In this document: piece by piece, positions 35,437-45,422 of the stretch | How the letters are laid out: every line of letters starts with the position of its first letter | Numbering within the stretch: position 1 is the first letter of the stretch | DNA from: Leptobrachium leishanense | Lineage: Eukaryota > Chordata > Amphibia > Anura > Megophryidae | NCBI GenBank assembly: GCA_009667805.1 | Contig: CM019072.1 | Coordinates: forward strand, 34,465,519 to 34,529,518 | Direction of reading: 5' to 3' | DNA length: 64,000 bases | The notes under the pieces: model-generated | The model's database searches: none | What the model saw: the letters and a program-made list of their open reading frames with translations, nothing else | What the model was told of the DNA's origin: nothing | Made by a program: the position numbers and the translations under genes

Positions 35437-36633
35437 TTAAGACCGAGTAACAGGAGGCAAACGTGGAGCAGGCGGATTTGGCAGAGGCAGTTCGTCCCCA
35501 ACTGGCATCCTCACAGCCTCTCTCAAAGTTAACAAATGATTCCGGTGCCAGTTCTTGAGAGGTCCAGCCTTTCCATCCGGGCGAATCTGATACACTGGTA
35601 GACCCGGCAGTTGTTTGCAGACAATGTAAACCTGGGAACTCCACCTATCCGCCAACTTGTGTCTCGCAGCAGCACCCAAGTTCTTCAATAGAACCCTATC
35701 ACCGGGTTGTAGATTTTGTATTCGAACTTTCAAGTCATAGTTCCTTCTATTTCTTTGCTCCCTGTTTCCTGAGGTCAAATGGGCCTGTTCAAACGCAGAA
35801 GCCAGATTCTTTCGAAGTCTATCCACGTAGTTTCTATGGGAAGCTACTGACATCTGGTCTAGAGATAACCCAAATGCCAAATCAACCGGCAGTCGAGCCT
35901 CCCTTCCGAACATAAGACGGTACGGTGAGTATCCAGTTGCATCGCTCTCCGTACTGTTATATGCATGCACCAGAGTAGCTATGTGACGACTCCAACTCTG
36001 CTTCTCCACATTCGACAAGGTCCCCAGCATGTTTAGCAGTGTGCGATTAAACCTTTCAGGCTGAGCATCACCTTGAGGTGATATGGTGTAGTTCGGGTCT
36101 TTTGGATTCCCAACAGCTCTAACAATTGCCCCACCAGTCTGCTTTCAAAGTCTCTACCCTGATCAGAGTGTATCCTCCTGGCAGTCCGTAATGAACAAAG
36201 AACTTTTCCATCAACACCTTGGCCACTGTCGGAGCGCGTTGATCTTTTGTGGAAAAAGCTTGGGCGTAACGAGTGAAATGATCAGTCACTATTAGAATGT
36301 TCCCTTGCCCACTAGCATCCGGCTCTAAGCACAAGAAGTCAATGCACACAAATCCATGGGTCCCTAGCTCTGCAGATGGCTCATTGGAGCAGTTCGGGTC
36401 GGTAGAGTCTTTCTCTGAATACACCTCAGACAGGAATGACAATAACTTTCCACTTCAGCTCTCATGCAAGGCCAATAGAACCTATCTCGCACCAGCTTAA
36501 AAGTTCTCTCAGCACCCAAATGTCCATGCTCATCATGTAGTGATCGCAGCACACTCCCTATGTTTAGTGGGGAGGAATAACTGTTGAATCTCTTCAGCGT
36601 TAGTTGAAGGGCCCCTTCGGTAGACCACCCCAT
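35437..36633 (-). pseudogene. Gypsy integrase, frameshifted
   Basis: The minus strand carries an N-terminal HHCC zinc domain (HDEHGHLGAERTF and CHSCLRCIQ, 36364-36633). The catalytic core is at 36119-36442 with the first Asp in FVCIDFLCLEP. A frame change follows within the segment near the second Asp (about 36160-36180). The core end and C-terminal domain are at 35437-36030 (AYNSTESDATGYSPYRLMFG then GDRVLLKNLG). It would join the cDNA to chromosomal DNA. At least two frame changes separate the three parts, so no single protein is encoded. Confidence 0.88.
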
Positions 36634-36642
36634 CCAACATCT

Positions 36643-37389
36643 TTAACCGCTCCCACTCTTTGTAGACCATCTGGCTCCACTCGGGGAGTTGGTTAACAAA
36701 ATCTCTCGCTGGTTTGCAGACAGGGCCTTTATGGTCAAGGCAATTAAAGGGTCTCTGGCCTGATCCGCTTTCAGGTCCTGTCTCGAAAAGGTAGGCAAAC
36801 TTTCATCCCTTAACTGCGTAGGGTTACAGTAGAACTCAGGAACAGCCGCAGCCATGACTCCTATGGCCTCCGCTTCAATCCCTCCTTTGACCCGGCGCTC
36901 TGTTCCTTGACACAAAGCTTGCACCCCGTCTGGAGTCAACTGAGTCCATTCTGTAGTGTAGGGTCTTCTCGATAACGCATCAGCATCTCGATTATTCACC
37001 CCAGGGCGATACTTCAGGCTGAACCGAAACCCTGACAGAGCGGCCAACCACCGATGTCCCGTTGCATCCAGTTTTGCGGTAGTAAGGATGTAGGTAAGAG
37101 GATTGTTATCCGTCTTGATCACAAACTCGGCTCCATACAGATAGTCTTTTAACTTGTCTACCACTGCCCACTTTAAGGCTAGGAACTCCAACTTGTGAGT
37201 AGGGTAGTTCTTCTCTGAAGGCGTAAGGCTCCGGCTCACGTACGCTACAGGCCTCAGCAATCCACCATACTCCTGATACAGGACTCCTCCCAGACCTTCT
37301 CGGCTGGCATCCACATGTAGCTCATACGGCTTGTGAGGGTCCGCATAGGCCAAAACAGGAGCTCGGGTTAGACTCCCTTTCAGCTTCAC
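36643..37389 (-). CDS. Gypsy RNase H region
   Basis: 248 minus-strand codons. LHVDASREGLGGVLYQ holds the first catalytic Asp, KLEFLALKWAV the Glu, and FVIKTDNNPLTYIL the next Asp, with NNRDADALSRR closing the domain. It degrades the RNA strand during reverse transcription. It is separated from the reverse transcriptase frame (37533-38561) by a frame change near 37390-37530. Confidence 0.88.
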   Translation of the reverse strand: MKLKGSLTRAPVLAYADPHKPYELHVDASREGLGGVLYQEYGGLLRPVAYVSRSLTPSEKNYPTHKLEFLALKWAVVDKLKDYLYGAEFVIKTDNNPLTYILTTAKLDATGHRWLAALSGFRFSLKYRPGVNNRDADALSRRPYTTEWTQLTPDGVQALCQGTERRVKGGIEAEAIGVMAAAVPEFYCNPTQLRDESLPTFSRQDLKADQARDPLIALTIKALSANQREILLTNSPSGARWSTKSGSG

Positions 37390-37532
37390 GAAAGCTCCTT
37401 CACATTGACTGGTCCATTCACCTTGTATAGACTCTCGAGCTTTCCTTGGCCCTGAAGCTGACGGGTTTTGGTCAGAGACCTTGCAGCCTTCTTCTGTGGT
37501 TTCCTTCTGCAGGAGTTTGTTCAGTGGTTGAG

Positions 37533-38561
37533 CTATTTTCGCGAATCCTCCACAAATCTTCGATAGTATGAACAGAATCCCAAGAAAGATCTAAGTTCAG
37601 TGACGTTTCGGGGTCTAGGCCAAGAAGCTACGGCCTCCAACTTCCGAGGGTCTGTCGAAACACCTTCTGCTGAGACCACATGTCCTAGATACGTAACAGA
37701 CGGTAGACAGAATTGGCATTTCTCCAGAGACAGTTTCAGCCCCTCTTCATGGAGCCTCTTCAAAACCTTCTCCAGACGTTGCTCATGTTCTTCCAGAGTC
37801 TTCCCAAACACAATTATGTCATCCAGGTACACTAATACTTCGATTAAATTCATATCCCCGACTGTCTTCTCCATCAACCGTTGGAACGTGGCTGGAGCCC
37901 CCGTAAGGCCTTGAGGCATTCTGTTGAATTCAAAGAACCCCAGTGGACAGAGGAACGCAGTTTTCTCCTTGTCTTCAGGATGCATGGGTATCTGGTGATA
38001 CCCGCTTCGCAGGTCTAGTACACTAAACCACTTTGCTCCAGACAAACACTGTAGGGCATCTTCTATCCGAGGAGTGGCATATTGATCGGGGATGGTTCTC
38101 CGGTTCAATGTGCGGTAGTCTATGCATAGGCGGACAGAACCGTTCTTCTTCCGGACCATCACTATTGGAGATGCGTATGGACTCCTGGACTCTTGGATCA
38201 CCTTGGTTCTTTGCAATTCATTCAGCTGCTCTCGCAGATCATCTAAGTCTCCCAGCAGAACTCGCCTTGACCTTTCACGAAACGGCTTGTCGTCTTGTAA
38301 TCGAATGCGGTGTTCAGTACTTTTAGCTAGGCCTACGTCGAACTCATCTTTCGAGAACAATTCTCTCCACCTTAGAACTTGAGACTGAAGACGTTTCTTC
38401 CACTCGGATGAAATGGGAGCGTCCTTGGGGTAGAATCTTTCATCTGGAATCTCTTTATCCACTCCCCCTCCTAAATCGGTGGAGAGGGGCGTAGCGGACT
38501 CTACTTGCCCGATAGGCATTCGTGCTTTAAGGACTACTGGAGAATCAGACACATTACACAC
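37533..38561 (-). CDS. Gypsy reverse transcriptase
   Basis: 342 minus-strand codons. Motifs in order: VIQESRSPYASPIVMVRKKN, RLCIDYRTLNR, FSVLDLRSGYHQI with a catalytic Asp, FNRMPQGLTGAPATFQRLM, VLVYLDDIIVFG with the YLDD active site, and FLGFCSYYRRFV at the end. All palm residues are present. It makes cDNA from the element RNA in the particle. The frame is intact here but the next pol region is in another frame. Confidence 0.93.
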   Translation of the reverse strand: MCNVSDSPVVLKARMPIGQVESATPLSTDLGGGVDKEIPDERFYPKDAPISSEWKKRLQSQVLRWRELFSKDEFDVGLAKSTEHRIRLQDDKPFRERSRRVLLGDLDDLREQLNELQRTKVIQESRSPYASPIVMVRKKNGSVRLCIDYRTLNRRTIPDQYATPRIEDALQCLSGAKWFSVLDLRSGYHQIPMHPEDKEKTAFLCPLGFFEFNRMPQGLTGAPATFQRLMEKTVGDMNLIEVLVYLDDIIVFGKTLEEHEQRLEKVLKRLHEEGLKLSLEKCQFCLPSVTYLGHVVSAEGVSTDPRKLEAVASWPRPRNVTELRSFLGFCSYYRRFVEDSRK

Positions 38562-38579
38562 ACTGACTGAGACTCTTCC

Positions 38580-39200
38580 TCATGTTCTTTTCAGAGCTTT
38601 AGTGGAGATTATTTCAGGGATTACTTCGACTCCGGCCTCACTCCCATGATTAAAATCGGTTTCCAGCACCACATAGGGACCTGGTTGCGACCCGTTCAAC
38701 TTGACTGAAGTTCGGAAGCTCGCTACTTCTCCTGCTTGCAGAACCTTCTCCGTTCCTCCTAATCTCCATAGGCGCCCCACCTCGGCAGGTGCCTTCTGTT
38801 CTTCAACCATCCTCTGATAGATTGAACGTAACATTGGGTGTACTCCTTTAGTAGGACCCTCTTCCAGCACGATAGGTGTCAGGAGACGTCGCACCAAATC
38901 AGTATTCGTCCCCACTATCATGGAACTCCTGTTTGCCCCTGGAGGCCGAGGACACACAATGGCCAATGCATCACAACCTCCGGACTGTCCGACGACTTCG
39001 GATCCCATCTCCAACTTCACCTGTAGATACCCGTCATAAGGGAGTTTCTCCGTTCCGATACCCCAGATTTCCAAATCCTTCAATTTCTGTAGAGGAATGT
39101 GCTTCAAGTGTCTCTCATAGAAGTCTCGGTAGATCAATGTCACTTGAGCCCCTGAATCCAACAAGGCTTTAGTGTAGACTCCCTCCACTTGGATTGGCAC
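38580..39200 (-). CDS. Gypsy aspartic protease region
   Basis: 206 minus-strand codons. ALLDSGAQVTLI contains the catalytic DSG of retropepsins near residue 15. The rest is a linker toward the reverse transcriptase, from which it is separated by a stop near 38578. It would process Gag-Pol as a dimer. The start shown is only the first Met; the frame extends upstream toward gag. Confidence 0.8.
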   Translation of the reverse strand: MPIQVEGVYTKALLDSGAQVTLIYRDFYERHLKHIPLQKLKDLEIWGIGTEKLPYDGYLQVKLEMGSEVVGQSGGCDALAIVCPRPPGANRSSMIVGTNTDLVRRLLTPIVLEEGPTKGVHPMLRSIYQRMVEEQKAPAEVGRLWRLGGTEKVLQAGEVASFRTSVKLNGSQPGPYVVLETDFNHGSEAGVEVIPEIISTKALKRT

Positions 39201-39469
39201 AATAGGAGAAGGACCTATCAGTTGGTCAGGAAACTTGGTGGCGGTATCAGGACACTTAGACCCAGTTTGCTGTACCCTGGCCTTTTTCTTGGCCCGTGTA
39301 GGTTTTGGGTGTGCATTGCTTCCCCATGACGTAGGTCCGGACGCTAAGGGAGTGACTCTTTCAGTCCTGGCAGGCTCGGCAGTTGGCCAGACTTTGGGCC
39401 TTCTCGCCCTCTTAGTCCTGGCTTGATTTTTGGAGCGGGTTTCAACCTTCGGGCCCCTGGTTTGCTCCC

Positions 39470-40852
39470 TTACCAGGACCCTCTGGAGTTTCCCGCCTGC
39501 AGGGCGGACAACAGTTTCTCCACAGCTTTTAGAAGTTCTTCCACCGGTTTCTTTTCAGCCCTCCCTTGTGGGCATTGAGCCCTGAAATGGCCGATTTCCC
39601 CGCAGCCAAAACATTTCTTTCTTGGGTGTGTGAGCATATTTCCTTCTGGCGGTTCACTTGGAGACCCCCTGTTTGAGGCTACAGCAACCCCTTCAGTTCT
39701 GGTGTCCTTAGCCGACAGCAACGTCATTAACTCCATCATTTGCAACATCTGAGTTTTTAAAGTCTTCAGTCTGTATGTCTGCCACACAGAGAGTTCCTAC
39801 TTCTGCGGTGAAAGCTGTGTGCGAAGCATTTACGACCTTTTTAGCCTTAATCAAGGCCTCTTCTTCTCGGATAGCTTTGATCAGTTTGGAATAGGTTAGT
39901 CTCGTGTTCTGGTATCTAGTCTGAAATCTCAACATTATGGGATCCAGCGGGAGTGCTCCTTTGAAAATTTGATCCATCAAAGTTTTGCTTGCCTGACTCG
40001 GTTGCATGCCCCCTTTAAGAATGACCTGATGGATGATTTTATCCAGCCGCCAGACATATGTGGACAATTCTTCTCCTTCCTTTTGATAGGTGTGAGAGAA
40101 CTTGTGAATAAGCTCGGCACAATCCTCCACTCCCCCGAAATTTTCCTGTAAAGCTTCTAGATACTCTGCAGCAGTGCAGCCGGGCTTGTCCCTTTTTAGA
40201 TTTCGAATGACGTCTGAAGCAGGACCTCTTAGGCTCTCGATCAACCTTTGCCTCTTCACGGTGTCAGCAACTTCCCATTCTTCCACTGCTTGCACTGCCT
40301 GATCTATCCAAGTCTCAAAGTCCTCTTCTCCAGTCGGCACAGGACCTTACCAGAATAAAACCATAACTTGCGATATCCATAATTTGGGGACGCAGCAGAG
40401 TTTTTGGCTAGTGTTTCCACCAGTTTCCCCATAGTGGTGAAAAATGTAGCAGGAGGGAACCCTGTAGTTGGGGTAACATCGGGAACATTCGCGTGATCAC
40501 CACGTGGCGTACATGGCTGAATCAGTTGGACTTCCACCTCATCGGTCAGCTTCACACTCGCGCCCTGAAAACACACTGGAACACCCTTTCTCCACTCAAA
40601 AAGAACATACGTGTGAGGGGTATCTGGGTTCGCTTTAATGTCCAGGATTAACCCCCGATTATCTGGTGTCAGCGCGGCCACGGCCTGGCGAATCTGATCT
40701 TCGGCCCAAGTGTCTGCAGGAATATCTATAACTATACATAATTCTATCTGACTACTGTGCTCTTCGCACCATTTGGCAGCAGTGTCTGGATCCATATTTA
40801 ACCCTTTAAATGCGGTTTTTCCAGAAACTGAATCCCGAAAACGAGCCCCCAC
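39470..40852 (-). pseudogene. Gypsy gag, PNMA-like, in three frames
   Basis: The N-terminal part (40304-40852) contains WCEEHSSQIELCIVIDIPAD and a YVLFEWRKGVPVCF block. This follows the pattern of the N-terminal RRM-like region of PNMA proteins. The capsid part (39708-40340) has EEDFETWIDQAVQAVEEWE, RLIESLRGPASDVIRNLK and a CAELIHKFSHTYQKEGEELS block, the PNMA/Gypsy capsid order. The nucleocapsid (39470-39787) has one CCHC knuckle, CFGCGEIGHFRAQC. Frame changes near 40330 and 39750 break it. PNMA genes are known domesticated Gypsy gag genes, and this element keeps both regions. Confidence 0.85.
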
Positions 40853-40853
40853 G

Positions 40854-41970
40854 TGTAGCGCTCACTCCCGGAGGAGCCGCTGAAAATGAACCACGGGTCA
40901 GTCTCCCCGCACTAGGGAATAAATATACTCCAACACCGCTGTGGGTTTTTTATAATTTAAATAGTTTACTAAAATGTTAAGCAGACGTTGAGACACGGTA
41001 TTCACAGGTATTATTACAGTACTTTCGTATCGCGGTAAAAACGCGTAGCGGGAAAGAAACGAAACACGAGGCTCCGTATTTCGGAAAAATAATATATTCG
41101 CAACCGAACAGAAAAAAGAATGCAATTGCACGAAATTCCGGAAAAAGGGACACGTAGCGGAACCAAGAATACAATCTCTTCGTATTTCGATAAACGCGCA
41201 GCGGAAAAGAGAAAATATATTCGGAACGTATCTTTAACCCCTGTTCCGATTCGTAACAGAATGAGTCCTGCACAGGTTAAGTCCCGGAATGTAAAAGGTG
41301 TGTATGTGTGTGTATGGTACCCGGGTACTGTTCAACTGGCCAGTGAATTTACTTAAGGAATGTCTTCGACTAGTCAAGTTGGGGCCCTGTGGACTTTAGA
41401 GAGAAAACAGCAGTGTGTTCCTTATTTACAAACGGCCTTGGAGGCCTCTCACCCATCCACCGATTGCTTTAGGCTCCGCTGACCCAGGACGTCTCTCCGC
41501 TCGATATTGACTGGGGATACTTGCGGCCGGATCCGTTGTCTGACTTTCCGTAGCTTGTCCACGACTTGTCCAGCTCACCGCCTGCTCTCCGTATCCGATC
41601 AACTCGCGGCAACTCCTCACTCAAGGTCTTTGGTTCCTTAATCTGCAGCAAATCTCGGGAACCTGGAGGTCTCCTTCTCTTAAGGCTGGATGACCCGATG
41701 TAAGGAACTGACAGGTCTCACTCGCGCTCTGGCCTAGGCCCTCTAGCGATATCTTGCACCTGCGTCTGCTCTCCCTCGTTCCCTGGCGCGCTCTGGCGCG
41801 TTCCCCACAAGGCTCAGGATGTCAAGCGTCTGTGTCCCACCCACTTCCTGTCTGTTTGCTAAGCACGCCGGGAAATGTAGTCCCAATGTCCAGTGTCTCT
41901 GATCGCAATTGTCTCCATCTTGTGGCCAAAAATAGGTACTGCCACAGCAAGGTTTTAACACAGCGCTACA
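40854..41970 (-). repeat. Gypsy 5' LTR
   Basis: 1117 bp, near-identical partner of 33661-34778. It is the upstream LTR for the minus-strand element, with the primer-site-like TGGGGGCTCG at 40842-40851 (read on the minus strand). Confidence 0.93.
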
Positions 41971-42002
41971 ACTGTATTTTTTTTATTTCTTTAATTTCTT
42001 AG

Positions 42003-42098
42003 ATATAGCACCGGAAGAGGTGCTGACGGTGGTTGTAGGGGAGGAGGAGGAGGACGGGGAGTCGCTGGACTCGGAGCCTCAGGAGCCCACCAGCTTGG
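42003..42098 (+). CDS. Myb/SANT-like gene 1, exon 4
   Basis: A 96-bp exon between acceptor TTTCTTTAATTTCTTAG and donor GTATAT. In phase with exon 3 across the Gypsy-bearing intron it reads IAPEEVLTVVVGEEEEDGES and LDSEPQEPTSLG, again acidic. Entry and exit phases (1-1) match all neighbours. Confidence 0.62.
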
Positions 42099-42195
42099 GT
42101 ATATACTGTTATATTTTTTAATGACTTTCAGTCAAAAATAGAAACCTGTTTTACTTACTGTATTTTTCTTCTTTCATTTATTGGATATATACTAG

Positions 42196-42338
42196 CACGA
42201 GAAGCCAGACCGGACCATTCTTCCAGGTTACAGATGGCCATTTTAAAGCTGCGCCAGGCTGCCAGGAACCTGAAGTCCATCGCCGAACAGATTAATACTG
42301 CTGTCGCTGTCCTGGAAGAAGTGGAACGCCTCTGCTAG
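42196..42338 (+). CDS. Myb/SANT-like gene 1, terminal exon
   Basis: Acceptor ATATATACTAG ends at 42195; the stop TAG is at 42336-42338. It reads RLQMAILKLRQAARNLKSIA then EQINTAVAVLEEVERLC, an amphipathic helix with heptad leucines, probably for dimerisation. A poly(A) signal AATAAA lies near 42413. Myb/SANT proteins with an acidic middle and C-terminal helix accompany Harbinger transposases. Whether this is a host gene or a transposon partner is open. Confidence 0.62.
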
Positions 42339-42339
42339 G

Positions 42340-43255
42340 CCACCAGCCACCTCCTCAGTCCTCCTGTTTTATTGTTCCCAATTGGGCAGTTTGCCATTTG
42401 GCATTTATTTGTTAATAAATTTTATATTTTTCAACTATTTTCCTGTTTGTGTGCGTTGCTTTTCCTTACTTAATATGTATTGCTTGGTTTCCTCACTGTT
42501 AACATTATATGTACATAAATTTATTGACATTTCTATCGACCCTTTGTCATAAATTTGTCAACATATTTGTGGCCATGAATGTGACTGAACATTCTACACT
42601 GCCTGCTTGGCCAAAAAATGTCACACACTTTAATACAACCTTGTTGTACTGCCTTGAGATTTCATTACCGTGGCATGGTTTTGGTAAGCTGAGGCGATGT
42701 CACAACATGGATTTTTGTCCATAGTTACATTCATTGTATAATGAAGAATTTATCAAAAAATATTGATGGCAGCACTGCGTGAAGTCTTCTCCAATACAAC
42801 CCAAAGGTTCTCAGTGCGGCTCAGGTCTAGTTTATATGCCCCTGTTTGCGGCTTCACGCAACACCTCCTCCCAGGTATGAGCTCTCTCTCTCCTACCGCT
42901 GCCCGCTAAGACGCTGCCCGCCAACATGGTCACGTCTTTGCAGGAAGACAACACCGTGGGGGAATGGGAGCTGCCGACAGTCCCAAAACCTCATCGTGTG
43001 AGGGGTGTGTGAGGGGCGTGTGATTGTTGAGGGGGGTGTGAGGGGTTTGGGGTGTGTGAGTGGTGAGGGGGGTGTGAGGGTGCGGGGTTTGGGGTGTGTG
43101 AGTGGCGAGGGGGTGTGAGGGGTGAGGGGTTTGGGGCGTGTGATTGGTGTGAGGGGGGGAGGGAGGCGGGAAGCGAGAGGTGGCGTGATGTGGATGATGT
43201 GAGGGAGAGGGGTGGGAGGAGAAGGGAGGGCAGTTCCTCCTCCACCCTGTCCTCA
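42340..43255. other. Intergenic stretch with a GT-rich minisatellite
   Basis: Positions 42995-43170 are short imperfect tandem units of GTGTGTGAGGGGTGAGGGGTT type. They produce Pro/His/Thr-rich frames on the minus strand that are repeat artefacts. Confidence 0.6.
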
Positions 43256-43469
43256 CATGTACTCCAGCCTGTGCAGAATAGGGGGCCAAGGTTTACCACT
43301 GATGAGAACAATGCTCTGGTGGCAGCGGTGGTGTCCGAAAAGAAAAAACTTCTCATCTAAGAGTAACAAGGCCATGAAGAGGGCTGCATGGGGACGGGTG
43401 AGGGATGCTGTTTACAGTTTTTTACACGGTGCAGCAAACCCATCGGACCATTGAATGCATTCGTCACCG
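43256..43469 (+). pseudogene. Myb/SANT-like gene 2, first recognised exon
   Basis: Reads GPRFTTDENNALVAAVVSE, then after a frame change near 43345 SKSNKAMKRAAWGRVRDAVY, then after another near 43430 QQTHRTIECIRHR, ending at donor ACCG|GTAAGT (43469/43470). Together these follow the three helices of a Myb/SANT-like DNA-binding domain (tryptophan in AAWGRV). Two frame changes make it a pseudogene as assembled. It is not a copy of gene 1. Confidence 0.65.
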
Positions 43470-43503
43470 GTAAGTAAATTACAAATTTTTTATACATCAT
43501 GAA

Positions 43504-44091
43504 TAGTAATGGGCCAAACACTCATGGGTTCACATTCGAACTTTTGAATTTGAACATGATTAGAACACAATGCAAGTCTATGGTTCTCAAAAAGTTTGAA
43601 AATTAAAGTGCCCTTCGAGAGGGAATATGTGCAAGATATTGGCTATAAAAATTAAGGTGTATGGGGGTCCTGCTAGTGGCTACTGCCCTGGGGAACAGGA
43701 AACGAAGAAAAACTAAAGATTTTTAAAAAAATGTGCACCTATTTGTATAATGACTAACTATCGAATTTGAAATGAACTATCAAATGGATATCCATTTGAT
43801 AGTTCATTTGAAATGTTAAAAGAGGCGTGGGAAAGGTTTTAGCAACAAGGTGTGGAAAATGTTTTAGCCCCATAGGGTTCATTGTTAAAAATATTCACGT
43901 TTTAATGCAATATCTACCAAACCTTTGCTTATAATATTCTGCAGGTAAGGGTGTCTTTATAGTACTTTTTTTTTTTTTTAAATTTTTGGTCGAACTTTTT
44001 TCGAATGGCCCAAAAAGTTTACAGTTTGAGCTTTCCAACTGCCGATGTTCAAATCAACTTCGAACTGATTTAAACCGGCAGCCCATCCTTA
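43504..44091. mobile_element. hAT-like element with central perfect palindrome (588 bp)
   Basis: Flanked by an 8-bp duplication ATCATGAA (43496-43503, 44092-44099). Ends TAGTAATGGGCC and the inverse of TAAGGATGGGCTG are imperfect matches. The centre holds a ~40-bp perfect palindrome around ATGGATATCCAT (about 43769-43808). It lies in the first intron of Myb/SANT-like gene 2. Confidence 0.75.
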
Positions 44092-44145
44092 ATCATGAAT
44101 AGGTAGCACACCTGACTAAACAAACACAGTATAGGACCGAACATT

Positions 44146-44505
44146 GTTCACTGACCCGACAATGAATAAATGCAATTTTTTAGAAAATAATTTTTTAACT
44201 AATAATTGTTTTGTCAATAAATGCTAATGAGTGGAGAGGAGACACATGATATAACTTGTTAACAAAACTATTTATTTCTTGTACCACAAAATATAGTAAA
44301 ATAAAAAAATATATAAATAAATCAGAACTGTAAATACTTCAATTGTTTACATATGTTGTCATAAATCACATAAAATTTGTCTCCTAGTCAGATAATTTGC
44401 TGCAATCAGTTCTAACTTCTCGTAAACTGAGAAAATTGTTCACTGACCCGACAATGAATAAATGCAATTTTTTAGAAAATAATATTTTAACTAATAATTG
44501 TTTTG
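44146..44505 (+). repeat. 70-bp direct repeat pair around a splice acceptor
   Basis: GTTCACTGACCCGACAATGA onward occurs at 44146-44212 and again at 44437-44505, separated by ~225 bp. The second copy runs into the acceptor TTCTTTAG of the next exon. Confidence 0.75.
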
Positions 44506-44513
44506 TTCTTTAG

Positions 44514-44655
44514 CTATTATGACTGCAAACGCAAGGAGACTGTACAGCGCAAGTTGGAGAAGATGCGCCATGGGGAACTGAGCCGGTGGGCGAGGTGTCT
44601 GGTGGATCACCTCTTGGCTGTCACGACGGGTCAGGAATCAGGATACGGACTCTGA
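44514..44655 (+). pseudogene. Myb/SANT-like gene 2, second exon
   Basis: Acceptor TTGTTTTGTTCTTTAG. Reads YYDCKRKETVQRKLEKMRHG and continues to a stop near 44655 (SGYGL then TGA). The preceding exon ends in ECIRHR, so the join gives the basic third-helix extension (RHR-YYDCKRK) typical of these domains. No convincing donor was chosen, so the 3' limit is uncertain. Confidence 0.5.
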
Positions 44656-45104
44656 GCACAGCAGGCCAGACAGCAGAGAGCTGGTGAGTTAAATGAAAAG
44701 AAATAGATCGTTACATAAATTGCAATCACTGTTGGTCAATTCAAAGAGTACAGAAATCCCACTGATTGGCCAGGCCACAATTGCACCGTATAGCAAAATT
44801 AACTGATCTGCATGCAATTTCAGGGTCAGTTTGACTCTGAATAACCCCTTATGTATGTAAAAAAAATTGGTCTTTTTCACAACACTTGAGACTTACCTTT
44901 TGCTTCACATTCCTATTTTACGGATGCATCACCAGAGGGATAAGCTCAAAGGCAGCACGTCTGGAGCCCTTTCCAGGGAGTACCTACAAAACAAACACAC
45001 AAGGGATAAAGAATGAGGGAGAGGAGGTAGAGGGAGAGGGGGTAGGGGGAGAGAACGAACCTTTATCCATCTGCTAAGTATTGTACTTTTGTCTTTAACA
45101 CCAG

Positions 45105-45176
45105 TAGTCCGTAACCCATTGGTGGCATCCTGTGGGAAGAGTACCATCACCCGTTGTCAGTCCTGCATGAGTGCAA
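45105..45176 (+). CDS. Myb/SANT-like gene 2, internal exon
   Basis: Acceptor CTTTAACACCAG and donor CAA|GTAAGT. A 72-bp exon; one frame reads VVRNPLVASCGKSTITRCQS. Function not recognised. Placed in the gene by position and splice sites only. Confidence 0.45.
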
Positions 45177-45285
45177 GTAAGTATGCGCGCCGCACAGTCA
45201 CACTGCAGGAAGAACACAATCGTAAATCAATCGCACAGATGTTACAGAATTATAAACTTTGCTTGTTTCTTGTCTCCTATTACAG

Positions 45286-45422
45286 TTGAACAGCCATGTC
45301 CAATCCACCAGGATACCTTGGAGAGGCTGGTTTTTCAGACACAACAGCTTGGGCAGGAGATCAGGAAGCAGACCCAGGCTGTGAACTGGCTGGCGTCTGC
45401 GTCCAGAAATACCTTGTATTAG
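45286..45422 (+). CDS. Myb/SANT-like gene 2, terminal exon
   Basis: Acceptor TCTTGTCTCCTATTACAG; stop TAG at 45420-45422. Reads EQPCPIHQDTLERLVFQTQQ then LGQEIRKQTQAVNWLA, a helical C-terminus as in other Harbinger-associated Myb/SANT proteins. Confidence 0.55.

Larger units (their letters stand above)
33661..41970 (-). mobile_element. Complete Ty3/Gypsy retrotransposon with PNMA-like Gag
   Basis: Two ~1117-bp LTRs (33661-34778 and 40854-41970) with TGTAGCGCT/AGCGCTACA ends and a 4-bp duplication ACTG (33657-33660, 41971-41974). On the minus strand the order is 5' LTR, gag, protease, reverse transcriptase, RNase H, integrase, an acidic tail and the 3' LTR. A purine-rich tract AGGAGGGGGAGAG sits directly before the 3' LTR. 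TGGGGGCTCG lies just inside the 5' LTR, a partial tRNA-Pro-like primer site. LTR identity is very high by eye (a few differences), so the insertion is recent, although several frames are broken. Confidence 0.95.

Noticed and set aside
40838..40853. Full tRNA-Pro primer-binding site for the Gypsy element
   Set aside because: Only TGGGGGCTCGT and a later CGGGAT match what I remember of the tRNA-Pro complement; extra bases lie between, so only a partial match is claimed.
42930..43356. Pro/His/Thr-rich minus-strand frames of ~120 codons
   Set aside because: Complement of a GT/GA-rich tandem repeat, with no conserved domain.
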